A stretch of DNA of 64,000 nt from Vibrio xiamenensis (GTDB lineage: Bacteria; Pseudomonadota; Gammaproteobacteria; Enterobacterales; Vibrionaceae): the NCBI RefSeq assembly GCF_900100015.1, contig NZ_FNDD01000006.1, positions 124,001 to 188,000 on the forward strand. The letters are read 5' to 3'. Below are positions 18,950 through 28,688 of this stretch, piece after piece. Positions within the stretch are counted from its first letter, which is position 1. Each line of letters starts with the position of its first letter. Made by a program: the position numbers and the translations under genes. The notes beneath the pieces were generated by a model that saw only the letters and a list, made by a program, of their open reading frames with translations, had not been told where the DNA came from and did not search any database.

Positions 18950-21601
18950 TTATTTGTCGATAACCGTTTGGGCGATCACTTGGTCGTATTGTGCTTGTGA
19001 CGGCTGGGTTTGTGATAACGGCGACGCCACACCCTTTTCATCGATAAGTTGTTTGATTTCACTGACACACGAGCCGCAATTGGTGCCACATTTGAGCGTT
19101 TGCTGCACGTCGCTTAGCGTGACACAGCCTTGCTTCTGCATCGCGCGCGTGATTTGCGTGTCGGTCACGCGAAAACAGCTGCACACCAGCTTACTGCGGT
19201 GACCCAGCGTCGCGGCGTTAAGCAATGTCGCCAGATTGAGCGGCGCGTCAATGCACTGAATTAACTGCGTTTCATCACATTCAATCGGCACATTTGAAAC
19301 CATGCAGATTCGACTCACCCACAGCTGGTCTTGGACTTTGCGACATTCAACGCCAATCCAACCGCGGTCAGTATCAAGCAATAATCTTCGCGCCGCTTGG
19401 GCTTGCCACTCCTGCTTACTCAGCCCGTCAATACTGGCAAAACGCCACATTTTCACGTTCTGCTCCTGCTGCATGGAAAGATATTCACACCGCTTAAGAT
19501 CAAACTGCTCGCCCAGATACAGACCGTAACTGGCAACTGGCTGAGTACAAAGCTCAACCGCGCTTGACTTAAACGCCGGCTGGCCGGAAATTGGGTCATG
19601 GTGACTCAGCACCACTTGATTCACTTGGGATTGGCCGCCATAGCGCCCAGCCCAGTGCATCGGCATGTACAGCTGCTCGCCTGCCAATCCTTCATCCTGC
19701 GCCGCTTTGGCATAGACGCTGTGTTCACCCTGCTTGAGCTTGACCAATTGCGCAAATTCAACGCCGTGCTGTTTGGCGGTGGCGGCGCTCATATAGACGC
19801 GCGGTTCAGGTTCACTGGCCGCAAGATGCGCCACAAAACCGGTGCGCGTCATGGTATGCCACTGATCGCGAAGTCGGCCCGTATTAAGCCATAAACCGGA
19901 AACGTCACGTTTTAACGGCTTAGTCACTACCAGTTGGGCTTTCCCCGATGGGGTCGAAAACAGGTGATTGGTGAATGGACGCTCTCCTCCCCACTGGGTC
20001 GGTTGCCAGCGTTGATAATCGCTATCGCTTAAGGCTTGGAACATCGACAAATCAAGCTGAAAACGGCTTTTTCGATTGATACCAGTCAGCGCGGCGTATT
20101 CGCGAAATATCTCTGCTGGCGTTTGAAAACCAAAACCATTTTGCCAGTGGTTTTGCGCGCACCATTTTTGCCCTACTTGATTGATCGCCCACCAATCTGG
20201 CTTTGCTTCGCCGGGTAGAGTACGGAATTGACGCTGGCGGGATATCACTCGCTCTGAGTTAGTCACCATGCCTTGCTTTTCGCCCCAACCTGCGGCTGGA
20301 AGTAATAGATCGGCATATTCGGCCACATCGCTGTCAGCGATGATATCCGACACAATCACGAAATCGCACGCTTTAAGTGCTTTGCGCACTTCAATACTGT
20401 TTGGCATTGATACCACAGGGTTGGTCGCCATGATCCACAGCACTTTGATATCGCCGCGCGAGACAGCATCAAACAGCTCAACGGCCTTTAAACCCGGCTC
20501 AGTGGCCATATTCGGCGCCTGCCAAAACTGCTCAACCTTGGCAATTGACTCGTCATCAAAGCCGCGATGCACTGCCAATTGGTTCGCAAGCCCGCCGACT
20601 TCACGCCCACCCATCGCATTGGGCTGGCCCGTCATCGAAAACGGCCCACAACCGCGCTGGTTGATTTTTCCCGTCACCAAGTGGGCATTGATAATCGCAT
20701 TGGCTTTATCCACGCCATATTCTGATTGGTTAACCCCTTGGCAAAACAGCGTCACCGCGCGAGGCGTTTGCGCAAACCAAGAAAAATACCTGCTTAAATC
20801 CGTGTAAGAAATATTCAGCTTTGCACTTAGAGCCGCGAGTGAATATTGCGGGTCCATGACTTCTTCACGCAGCGCTTCAATCCCTTGGGTGTGCGCGGCG
20901 ATAAATTCGTCATCCCACGCGCCAGTATCCAAACAATAACGAATCAATCCATTAAACAGCAGCACATCGTCATCACTATCAATGGCGAGATGCAGGTCGG
21001 CCTGCTCGGCAGTCACGGTTTTACGCGGATCAATCACCACCAATTTAAGCTCAGGATTCACCTCGCGCGCGGCTTGAATACGGCGAAACAGCACCGGATG
21101 TGTCCAGGCAGTATTGGCGCCACAAATCACGATAAGATCGGTGTGCTCAAGGTCGTTGTAATTTACCGGCACCACATCTTCGCCAAACGCGCGAATATGC
21201 GCCGCGACTGCCGACGACATACACAAACGCGAGTTGGTGTCGATGTTGGCTGTGCCGAGATAACCTTTCATCAACTTGTTAGCAAGATAGTAGTCTTCGG
21301 TAAGTAACTGCCCTGACACATACATCGCGACCGAATGAGCGCCGTGTTGTACCACCGCCTGTTTAAGCTTTTCGACAATTGTGTCGGTCGCCACATCCCA
21401 ACTGACTTCTTGACCATTGAGCTTTGGATACAAGAGCCGGCTCGGCATATCAAGGCTCGGTTTAAGCGCTGACCCTTTTACGCATAACACCCCTGAATTG
21501 GCAGGGTGTTGACTATCACCCGTGATAGCTTGTTCAGTCACGCTAACTCCGCAGCCTACGCCGCAATAAGGGCAAGTCGATTGGCATGGTGTGGCATTCA
21601 T
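18950..21601 (-). CDS. nasA: assimilatory nitrate reductase, catalytic subunit
   Basis: An 883-residue cytoplasmic molybdopterin oxidoreductase reducing nitrate to nitrite. It starts MNATPCQSTCPYCGVGCGV, giving the [4Fe-4S] ligands C10, C13, C17 and a later Cys in GVLCVKGSA. Then come the bis-MGD domains (SRLCMSSAVAAH, ICGANTAWTHPV, MTGQPNAMGGREVGGLANQL). A BFD-like [2Fe-2S] domain closes the protein (LVCSCFRVTD to CGTNCGSC), as in NasA/NasC of other bacteria. No separate NADH-oxidising subunit gene is nearby. The ATG at 21601 has AAGGAAG upstream. The gene is preceded by a sigma-54-like element and a leader terminator. Confidence 0.94.
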   Translation of the reverse strand: MNATPCQSTCPYCGVGCGVSVTEQAITGDSQHPANSGVLCVKGSALKPSLDMPSRLLYPKLNGQEVSWDVATDTIVEKLKQAVVQHGAHSVAMYVSGQLLTEDYYLANKLMKGYLGTANIDTNSRLCMSSAVAAHIRAFGEDVVPVNYNDLEHTDLIVICGANTAWTHPVLFRRIQAAREVNPELKLVVIDPRKTVTAEQADLHLAIDSDDDVLLFNGLIRYCLDTGAWDDEFIAAHTQGIEALREEVMDPQYSLAALSAKLNISYTDLSRYFSWFAQTPRAVTLFCQGVNQSEYGVDKANAIINAHLVTGKINQRGCGPFSMTGQPNAMGGREVGGLANQLAVHRGFDDESIAKVEQFWQAPNMATEPGLKAVELFDAVSRGDIKVLWIMATNPVVSMPNSIEVRKALKACDFVIVSDIIADSDVAEYADLLLPAAGWGEKQGMVTNSERVISRQRQFRTLPGEAKPDWWAINQVGQKWCAQNHWQNGFGFQTPAEIFREYAALTGINRKSRFQLDLSMFQALSDSDYQRWQPTQWGGERPFTNHLFSTPSGKAQLVVTKPLKRDVSGLWLNTGRLRDQWHTMTRTGFVAHLAASEPEPRVYMSAATAKQHGVEFAQLVKLKQGEHSVYAKAAQDEGLAGEQLYMPMHWAGRYGGQSQVNQVVLSHHDPISGQPAFKSSAVELCTQPVASYGLYLGEQFDLKRCEYLSMQQEQNVKMWRFASIDGLSKQEWQAQAARRLLLDTDRGWIGVECRKVQDQLWVSRICMVSNVPIECDETQLIQCIDAPLNLATLLNAATLGHRSKLVCSCFRVTDTQITRAMQKQGCVTLSDVQQTLKCGTNCGSCVSEIKQLIDEKGVASPLSQTQPSQAQYDQVIAQTVIDK

Positions 21602-21658
21602 ACTGGCTTCCTTTTGGTATTCGTCGCTTTTAATTTGGCGCCGCAGGCTTTTTTGGCA

Positions 21659-21691
21659 CAAAAAAAAGCCCCTCCCAAGCGGGAGAGGCTT
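21659..21691 (-). terminator. leader terminator (attenuator) upstream of nasA
   Basis: Arms AAGCC-CTCCC and GGGAG-GGCTT pair around AAGC with one mismatch. On the minus strand it is followed by eight T. It stands 58 bp before nasA and after its promoter, matching the arrangement at nrtA. Confidence 0.85.
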
Positions 21692-21720
21692 CTTTGCCTG
21701 TGACTATCTTTTTATAGGTT

Positions 21721-21738
21721 CGCGAAGTTTGCTTCGCG
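21721..21738 (-). promoter_or_regulatory. leader hairpin between nasA promoter and attenuator
   Basis: A perfect stem CGCGAAG/CTTCGCG around four bases (or six, with a shorter stem). It is followed three bases later by a small CUAU-AAAAAG-AUAG hairpin. Two short hairpins in tandem before a terminator suit an ANTAR target, though the loop bases do not clearly fit the published pattern. Confidence 0.5.
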
Positions 21739-21751
21739 TTATCCACTATAA

Positions 21752-21768
21752 AGCAAAGAGCGCGCCAA
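21752..21768 (-). promoter_or_regulatory. sigma-54 promoter of nasA
   Basis: On the minus strand TTGGCGCGCTCTTTGCT fits TTGGCACG-N4-TTGCW, with GG and GC exactly 12 bp apart and a single mismatch. An NtrC-type half-site (TGCACCA, 21819-21825) lies about 50 bp upstream. A weak hairpin (21775-21796) lies between them. Confidence 0.65.
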
Positions 21769-21832
21769 GTTCTCAACCCTTTATTTACAAGGGGTTAAAC
21801 TTGACAAGCGTGCCGCATTGCACCAATTTGAG

Positions 21833-22864
21833 TCAAAGACTTGCCACACGTTGTGCAGCAAACAACGACTTGGTCGATTGACGCACCACCAAATCGATCG
21901 GCGGTAAACGCGCCTCATAGCATTGGCCGCTGAGCAAGTTAAGTAGTGAATGAGCGCAGACTTCGCCAATCTCTTCGATTGGCTGACGTAAGGTGGTGAG
22001 TGACGGCGTGAAGTACTGTGACGTTGGTAAATCATCAAAACCAATCACCGACACATCTTCGGGAATTCGATAACCGCGATCTTTTAGCGCTTTGATAGCG
22101 CCATAGGCGGTTTGATCGTTGGCGGCGAACAGCGCGGAAAAGTGCACCTTGGAATCAATCAACTCAATGGTTTTTTGATAGCCGGTTTCAGAGCTAAAAT
22201 CACCCTGTTTAACCAACCGTGGCATCACTTTGATTCCGGCTTCGCTGAGCGCGCGCTTGTAGCCTTCAAACCGAGCCTGTGCATCGGGTTGACTCGATAG
22301 GCCCTTAATGTGGGCAATATTAGCATGCCCTTGCTGAAGCAGATGTAACGTTGCAATATAGCCACCAAGCACATTATCGACGTTAATAGAGCGCACGTTT
22401 TTCGCGTTGAGCTCATAACCCACGGCGATGATAGGCAACTCCTCTGCGTAACGCAGAATTTGCTCATCAGTGAGATTGCCAGTGACGATAATCAAACCGT
22501 CAACTTTGCTGTTATACAAATATTCCAGCGCATGAGCTGCAAGATTACGCTGCCAATGACCGGTGGCGATTGCCATTGTATAGCCCTGAGCAATAAAAAC
22601 TTTTTCCATGTCATTGAGAATGCGGCTGGTGAACGGGCTGTCAGGATGCTGAACCAAAACACCAATGGTCATTGAGCGGCGTTTTTGCTGCTCGGGCAAA
22701 TGCAAATTCGGTTTGTAGCCCAGGCTTTTGATCGCTTGCTCAATGTTTTGGCTTTTCTCGTTTGAAACATAAGTGGTGCGATTTAGAAAGCGCGAAACCG
22801 TACTTGGCGATACGCCCGCAAGGTCGGCAACGTCGTACACAGTAGGGGCTTTTTTCTTTTTCAT
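21833..22864 (-). CDS. LacI-family transcriptional regulator of the glucoside locus (distal)
   Basis: A 343-residue repressor. The helix-turn-helix and hinge are typical (PTVYDVADLAGVSPSTVSRFLNR, then IKSLGYKPN), followed by a periplasmic-binding-protein-like sugar domain (TIGVLVQHPDSPF, FAANDQTAYGAIKAL, VIGFDDLPTSQYFTP). The start could also be the ATG at 22882, which has GGGG upstream; 22864 gives the usual N-terminus. It is the last gene of the minus-strand run after GH94 and GH116 and lies 130 bp after GH116. The ligand is unknown, probably a beta-glucoside. Confidence 0.88.
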   Translation of the reverse strand: MKKKKAPTVYDVADLAGVSPSTVSRFLNRTTYVSNEKSQNIEQAIKSLGYKPNLHLPEQQKRRSMTIGVLVQHPDSPFTSRILNDMEKVFIAQGYTMAIATGHWQRNLAAHALEYLYNSKVDGLIIVTGNLTDEQILRYAEELPIIAVGYELNAKNVRSINVDNVLGGYIATLHLLQQGHANIAHIKGLSSQPDAQARFEGYKRALSEAGIKVMPRLVKQGDFSSETGYQKTIELIDSKVHFSALFAANDQTAYGAIKALKDRGYRIPEDVSVIGFDDLPTSQYFTPSLTTLRQPIEEIGEVCAHSLLNLLSGQCYEARLPPIDLVVRQSTKSLFAAQRVASL

Positions 22865-22994
22865 TATAATCATTCTCGTCATTGAATAGCCCCAATATAG
22901 AGAGCCCTAGCTGTACACTCAATAGTCCTTTTGTCAACACGATTTTTAGCTCACAAAATCCAGCCACCTAATGCTAAGTGACTAGATTTATTTG

Positions 22995-25900
22995 TTATTT
23001 TTTTGCCCCACCCATAAACGCAAACACCATTCCGGGACGGAAATATCGCCCCGCCGTATACTTAAGCCCGGTATTAGCCAAAAAGCGCTGTAAACGTTTT
23101 ACTGAACTTTGGTCCAGTGATTGCTCAAGCAAGGCAAAAAACTTCGCAAAATGATGTTCAAATTCAGGGTTCACCCGCCCATCTTCGAGCACAAGTTGCG
23201 AGCGTTTAAAACAACTGAGCCAAATTTTCGCCTGTTGCGGTGTAATATCTAACCCAGCGCACATTGCTTGCTCAGTAACCACCACCGAACTGTTAAAACC
23301 CTCTGGCGCTGCGAAAGGAATCTTGGCACTGGTGTACAACGCCTCATACAGGGTATCAATCAAGCGTTCGGCTTTTTCACTTTTGTTTGCCAGCTTAAGT
23401 GCCGTCGCAGCGCTAAACTGAACCCCGATCCACACATCTTGCGCTTGAAACGCCTCATGCGGCGCCCCGTTGGCAAGCACCATATTGGCGATGCCCAATT
23501 TGGGGCTATTGATGACAAAGTTATGCTGATACACATACTCCAAACTGCGCTCGACACGCTCAGGGCGAAAAAGCCCCGGCTCACCGAGCAATTGCAGATA
23601 ACTGTCGGCAAGCAGTGCATCACCAAAACTGTTGTCAGAATCAAGCTCAATAATCGCTTCATAACTTGGGTTAAACGCCTTTGGTGCACACTCAAAAAGT
23701 TGCTGCTTACGTGCTTTTCTAAGCATCTGCGCAGGCTCACCAAGTTCAGGCGCACGATTAAGCCAAGCGTTTAATAACCGCACATTGGTCTGATTATCTT
23801 CACCAAGAGCGAGACCTAACGAGTTCAATTCACCAACCCCCTCCCCGGTTAAATGCTGAGCTTGAATGGGCGTAGCAAAGAAATGGTAATAGCCGTTTTG
23901 CTCGTGCCAAAGCGTGGCTTCAAGCTCGGCAAGTGCCTGTTCAGCGCGGAATTGATAATGACTGGCAAGCTCACATTCTGACATTAAATCAGCGAGCTTA
24001 GCCGCGATGCGCAGCCCAGCAACCCAAAGACTGCCGCAGTAAATCGAAATGCCATGTGAGGAGAGATTATCAAACGTATCGTCGGTGCCGCGAGTTAACG
24101 GAAAATGCTCACCCGGTTCAATCATCGCCTCAAGAAACGCAATGCTCTCTTTAACTGCACTCCAGCACTCTTTGACAACATCGAGATCGCCGCAGCGCTG
24201 GTAGTGCCGATAAACCATTAACACAAATTTCGGCGCCAGATCCTTCCACTCTTTGACGTTATGCCAACTGTAAGCATCGGGCTGGATGTCGTAAGGACTA
24301 CCCAAATCGTGCACCACCGCGCCGCGAATCGCGCGTACACCTTGATATTTGTCATCAACGAGTTCGGCAAAAGGCTTGTCTTCGTATTCCCAGTAACGGC
24401 GTACGGTGTCATCTTCGGCCAAAATCGCTTTGGCGAACGCTTTCATTACAAAGCCATCAAGGCTTGGGAGCAAATACAGCAGTGAGAATGAACCGTAAAA
24501 GTACACATCGAGTGAGTTAAAAAATGGATAGTCGACGCACTCTTTAACCAGAAATTGATTGTCGCGATCCCACACGCTCGACTCCGCCAAAAACGACAAA
24601 CTGTTCATCGCCATGGTGGCGTACTTGAGCGCCACATCAGGGCGAGAAAACTGCGCCAGTGTTTGGGCATAAAACGCTTGCTGATTCGCTACAATCGTCT
24701 TTTCTATCCGCTCATACTCATCCAAGGCGCATTGCAGCATGGCTTGGATACGATTTTCGCCACAAAAGTATTGCGTATAAGCTTTTTCAGAGCGCCAATC
24801 ATTTAAGGCAATTTTGCTGTGATCCATGACTTGGAAAAATCGTACTGTCAGGCTTTGCTGGGGCGCGAGTTCCAGTCGCACGCACGCAATGGCGCTAAGC
24901 GCTTCTCGGCCGCTATAAATCCCAGCATCAAAATGGCGGTTTACACGCCCGGTGTTAAGAGCATTTTCGACCTCACGCTCGGTTTTGCTGCTGTAAATCG
25001 ATGGTTTGACCGATACGCTGATTTGCCCACCATTCAACTCGTCGTTATCGGCGCAAACACCAAACATCACGCCGCCTTCAATATCGCCGCCATAAGGCGA
25101 ATCACTGCTCATGAAGACGCCGTCAAAGCGCTGTGCGCCGCTTTCCAGTGTCACAGGATTATGACGCTGAGCAATCGGATTTTGGCTCAGTGTGCAGGCA
25201 GAATCTTGTACGCCGTCGCGCCCTTTGCGATAAGTCGAGCCAATCAAATTGGCCAGCGGCTGAACCAGAGTGATAATTCGCGTCTCGTCGCTGTGGTTGG
25301 TGAGTTCAAACTCATTCCAATGCAGCGGCATAGTGCACCATTTCGGCTGGTCCTTAACCACCGGAGAAACCACTTTGCGTTTCACCGCCACATCGCCAAG
25401 CCCATGGTAATCGTACTGCGCCAACGGATACAGCGCGTGATATTCAAGCTCGCACCCGCTGACCGCCTGTATCGCATTGCTTTTATCAGCGGTGAGTCTG
25501 CGATTGAGCACATCAAGGCAAAACACAATGCCATTAAAAAAGTCCATCGCCACCAGCAGTTGGGTCGCAATAGCCTTTGGCTCGCGAGTTAATGCACGCT
25601 GGGTATGGGGCGCAAATTCAATGTGCCATTTTTCAAACTGCGCTTGGTTTTGCTGATAGAACTCGCCGCTTTTCAGTGCTTGTTTGATGGTTTGCAGCGC
25701 ATGTTCAACACTTGCTGCTGCCAAAGGCTTACCATTAAACAGCGCTGGATAATATTTGAGATGCGCTTGCAGCTCAGAAAGACTGGTCGCCGTCAAACTG
25801 TCTACACTCGGCGACTTCGCCACGGACAAATAGAAGTCATTAAAGTGAATGTCACTGCGTTCAACATCGATAAAAATGCCGGGAATAAAACTGAAGTTTG

Positions 25901-26081
25901 GCGTATCACCGTTTGGCGTTAGCGTAAACGCGCTGCCGATCCCCCCTACCGCCATACCAGTGTTGGCGGGCGTGGTTGAAATCGGCGTATACCAAGGCTG
26001 AATAAACTCGACCGCTTCACCGGACGAGGTCAATGCTTGAGCCAAACCATGATAGCTGGTGTAAGGAATGGTATTTTTCAT
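22995..26081 (-). CDS. GH116-family beta-glucosidase-like glycoside hydrolase
   Basis: A 1028-residue protein without signal peptide, related to the GBA2/TxGH116 family. An N-terminal beta-sandwich region (about 1-400; GMAVGGIGSAFTLTPNGDTP) is followed by an (alpha/alpha)6 catalytic domain. By alignment from memory with human GBA2, the nucleophile is E514 (KECVDYPFFNSLDVYFYGS), the His-Asp glucose-binding pair is in AVVHDLGSP, and the acid/base is D671 (GTDDTFDNL). It should act on beta-glucosides or related beta-linked sugars in the cytoplasm. The ATG at 26081 lies 25 bp after GH94. The exact substrate is open. Confidence 0.85.
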   Translation of the reverse strand: MKNTIPYTSYHGLAQALTSSGEAVEFIQPWYTPISTTPANTGMAVGGIGSAFTLTPNGDTPNFSFIPGIFIDVERSDIHFNDFYLSVAKSPSVDSLTATSLSELQAHLKYYPALFNGKPLAAASVEHALQTIKQALKSGEFYQQNQAQFEKWHIEFAPHTQRALTREPKAIATQLLVAMDFFNGIVFCLDVLNRRLTADKSNAIQAVSGCELEYHALYPLAQYDYHGLGDVAVKRKVVSPVVKDQPKWCTMPLHWNEFELTNHSDETRIITLVQPLANLIGSTYRKGRDGVQDSACTLSQNPIAQRHNPVTLESGAQRFDGVFMSSDSPYGGDIEGGVMFGVCADNDELNGGQISVSVKPSIYSSKTEREVENALNTGRVNRHFDAGIYSGREALSAIACVRLELAPQQSLTVRFFQVMDHSKIALNDWRSEKAYTQYFCGENRIQAMLQCALDEYERIEKTIVANQQAFYAQTLAQFSRPDVALKYATMAMNSLSFLAESSVWDRDNQFLVKECVDYPFFNSLDVYFYGSFSLLYLLPSLDGFVMKAFAKAILAEDDTVRRYWEYEDKPFAELVDDKYQGVRAIRGAVVHDLGSPYDIQPDAYSWHNVKEWKDLAPKFVLMVYRHYQRCGDLDVVKECWSAVKESIAFLEAMIEPGEHFPLTRGTDDTFDNLSSHGISIYCGSLWVAGLRIAAKLADLMSECELASHYQFRAEQALAELEATLWHEQNGYYHFFATPIQAQHLTGEGVGELNSLGLALGEDNQTNVRLLNAWLNRAPELGEPAQMLRKARKQQLFECAPKAFNPSYEAIIELDSDNSFGDALLADSYLQLLGEPGLFRPERVERSLEYVYQHNFVINSPKLGIANMVLANGAPHEAFQAQDVWIGVQFSAATALKLANKSEKAERLIDTLYEALYTSAKIPFAAPEGFNSSVVVTEQAMCAGLDITPQQAKIWLSCFKRSQLVLEDGRVNPEFEHHFAKFFALLEQSLDQSSVKRLQRFLANTGLKYTAGRYFRPGMVFAFMGGAKK

Positions 26082-26106
26082 CAAAGCAATCCGTCTGTAA
26101 AACCCG

Positions 26107-28524
26107 TTACGCCCCGTCACCAAGAATGGCGACCACCTGATGTTCTCCCTCGCCAAGGAGTGGAATCTTGTTGCCTTCGACCCATTCGCCATTGACTTGC
26201 AGCTTGTATACGCCATGGCAGCGGTGATGCGGATTGAGCACCAAAATGTGGTACGTCACGTTTCTAAATTGGCGGCGCATCGAGAACTGCGGCCAATCGC
26301 GCGGAATACATGGGTCGACAATCAAACCGTCGATATCAGGTCGAACGCCCAAAATCCATTGAGTGCCCGCCACATAAGTCCACGCCGAGGTTCCCGATAA
26401 CCAAGCGTTGCGGCCAAGGCCAAATTGAGGATGCTCATCACCTAGGATATTTTGCGGATAGCAATACGGCTCCGATTCAAAGCTTTCAAGGCTGTCGTTT
26501 TTCGACGCCGGATTGATTTGGCGATAGTATTCATACGCACGGTCGCCATTGCCCGCTTTGGCCTCAGCAATCATCATCCACGGATTGGCGTGCAGAAAAA
26601 TGCCGCCGTTCTCTTTAGCGCCCGGTGGGTATGTCGAGACGCCGCCCAATTTCGGATCAAAGCCGTTATAACCTGGGGTCGAAAGTTTGATGCCACTCGC
26701 GGTGTTAAGCTTTTGGTAAACACTTTCAAGCGCGGCTTTCGCGCGTTCATTATCGGCAAAGCCAGAAATCACAGGCCAGCTCTGACCGTTGGTATAGATT
26801 TGCCCATATTGATTGTGCTGCGAGCCAATCGGCGCGCCCTGCTCATCAAAGTAGCGTACATACCACTGACCATCCCAGCCCTGCTCATTCACACGCGATT
26901 TCATGATTTGGTAGTCTTGCTGATACTGCTTTGCAAGTTGCTTCTCGCCGCGCAATGCGCATAGATCCAACATATCCAGGAGCGCCTTGCCATACATATT
27001 CGCGACCATCATAGATTCAGCGCCGGTCGGCAAGTTAACGGTGTCATTCCAGTCAGCAAACCCGAGAAGCGGCAAACCGTGAGCGCCGGTATTGTTTTTA
27101 GTAAATGCCAGCGCGCGCACCAAGTGCTCCCATACTGGCGCCGTTTCAACCGCATTGCCGTGTTTGTCTTTTTGATAAAACGGTACCGGTTTGGCAAGAA
27201 ACGACTCGTTACCGGTCTCTTTGATGTATTGGGTCACCGCAAACACGATCCACAGATGATCATCGCCGTAATAATCTGGGCGGTCCTCTTCTTCGCGGGA
27301 ATCTCCGCCGTTGGCTTCCATGGTCGATGGGAAGAATTGGTGCATCGCCGAACCGTCACGATTTTGCACTGACAACAAACGCTCGATAAACTCACGCGCC
27401 TCTTCTGGCATATGAGTCATCACCCCAAGGGTGTCTTGCGATGAGTCGCGAAAACCGATGCCGCGCGCGCCATAACCGAGCTGGTAAAGTGACAAGTAAC
27501 GGGACCAGTTTTTGGTGGTATGACACTGACGAGGATTATGCACATTCAACATGGAGTTCATCGCCGCATCTGGCGTTTCAACTTCCAAAATGCGTAAGTA
27601 GTCGTGCCAAAACTCGCCGAGTTCATTAAATGCAGCATCAACGGCAGAGTGGTCTCGATACTTACTTAGCATTGGCTCGGCGGCGCTTAGGCTTGGCATT
27701 TGGGTGAGCTGCACCACAGTGCGCTCAGTTTGACCTGGGCTAAGATTGCCAAGACGTAAATTGAGCGCGCCGATGTTGTCACCGCGAAGCGGCTCACTGT
27801 TACTGAGCTCAGCCTGATTCAAAGCCTGTGGTGTTGCCCAGCTGCCATAGCCTAAATTGCCTAAAAACGCCGCGCGGTCACCCTCAAACGAGGTCGCTTT
27901 ACGATCGGCGGTCAGCAAGTTGACCGCCATATCACGCTTCATAAACGCGTACTGCTCCAAAACGGTGATGTTGTCACTTTGATGCGCTTTAACCGTCATG
28001 GTTTGCGGCACCCAATCGGCGTTCACCAACTGTTTAAGCGCATCAAAATGAGAAAATTCAAACACTGGCACCGCATCGACATGCAGCGCTTGGTCGCTGA
28101 TGTTGGTGATGCGAATATCCATCAAGAGTACCGGGTCGTGCCTCGGTACAAAGAAGGTCACTTCACAGCGCACGCCATAACCTTCGCTGATAAAACGGCT
28201 GTATGAAAGCCCGGTGTGATTTTCAAATTTGTCGAGCGGCTTTAAGGTTGGGGTGTAAAACGGTGAGAAAACCTCTTGCTTACCGTCTGTGCTTCGCACC
28301 TTGAGGTATAACGTCGAGCCTTTGAAATCTGAGTTCGGTAACTGGGTGATGTATTTAGTAATACGGTTAAGCGCTGGGTCACCTTTGCACAGCAGCACGC
28401 CGCCGTTGCTATCGACAATACCGCCAAATCCTAACGTGCCAACGTAGTTACACCACTTAATCGGTGTGCAAGGCGTTGTCGCCACATATTCACGGTGTTG
28501 GTCATCAAAATATCCGAATTTCAT
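26107..28524 (-). CDS. GH94-family disaccharide phosphorylase (cellobiose phosphorylase-like)
   Basis: An 805-residue cytoplasmic enzyme, the normal size for cellobiose and chitobiose phosphorylases. It begins MKFGYFDDQHREYVATTPCTP, closely matching that family. The general acid should be D494 in FADWNDTVNLP. Other family segments are GLSYSRFISEG, GIGFRDSSQDTLG, DDHLWIVFAVTQY and ENGGIFLHANPW. It would split a beta-linked disaccharide with phosphate to glucose 1-phosphate and a sugar. Members with laminaribiose, cellobionate or chitobiose specificity exist, so the acceptor is uncertain. The ATG at 28524 has GAGGA upstream. Three tandem 19-bp repeats lie about 80 bp before it. Confidence 0.88.
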   Translation of the reverse strand: MKFGYFDDQHREYVATTPCTPIKWCNYVGTLGFGGIVDSNGGVLLCKGDPALNRITKYITQLPNSDFKGSTLYLKVRSTDGKQEVFSPFYTPTLKPLDKFENHTGLSYSRFISEGYGVRCEVTFFVPRHDPVLLMDIRITNISDQALHVDAVPVFEFSHFDALKQLVNADWVPQTMTVKAHQSDNITVLEQYAFMKRDMAVNLLTADRKATSFEGDRAAFLGNLGYGSWATPQALNQAELSNSEPLRGDNIGALNLRLGNLSPGQTERTVVQLTQMPSLSAAEPMLSKYRDHSAVDAAFNELGEFWHDYLRILEVETPDAAMNSMLNVHNPRQCHTTKNWSRYLSLYQLGYGARGIGFRDSSQDTLGVMTHMPEEAREFIERLLSVQNRDGSAMHQFFPSTMEANGGDSREEEDRPDYYGDDHLWIVFAVTQYIKETGNESFLAKPVPFYQKDKHGNAVETAPVWEHLVRALAFTKNNTGAHGLPLLGFADWNDTVNLPTGAESMMVANMYGKALLDMLDLCALRGEKQLAKQYQQDYQIMKSRVNEQGWDGQWYVRYFDEQGAPIGSQHNQYGQIYTNGQSWPVISGFADNERAKAALESVYQKLNTASGIKLSTPGYNGFDPKLGGVSTYPPGAKENGGIFLHANPWMMIAEAKAGNGDRAYEYYRQINPASKNDSLESFESEPYCYPQNILGDEHPQFGLGRNAWLSGTSAWTYVAGTQWILGVRPDIDGLIVDPCIPRDWPQFSMRRQFRNVTYHILVLNPHHRCHGVYKLQVNGEWVEGNKIPLLGEGEHQVVAILGDGA

Positions 28525-28601
28525 CGTCACTTTCCTCGGCCCTGTCACCACGACAGAGCCTAATCTTGAACTGGTAGGGAATCGCTATTGCTTGGTATAA
28601 C

Positions 28602-28658
28602 TTGCGAACGAATGTTTAACTTGAGTACGAATGTCTAACTTACGTAATCATGTTCAAC
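28602..28658. repeat. three in-phase 19-bp direct repeats upstream of GH94 gene
   Basis: The units are TTGCGAACGAATGTTTAAC, TTGAGTACGAATGTCTAAC and TTACGTAATCATGTTCAAC. Units 1 and 2 share 16 of 19 bases and unit 3 is more diverged. They lie 78-134 bp before the GH94 start, between it and the ATPase gene, in a promoter-like position. Confidence 0.75.
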
Positions 28659-28688
28659 TGCGTACACGAATTGAATGGCGAGCCAAGC

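Noticed and set aside
24819..25592. 257-codon plus-strand frame inside the GH116 gene
   Set aside because: It is antisense to a long gene with conserved motifs. The composition (many Arg, His, Ile) is that of a reverse-strand shadow.
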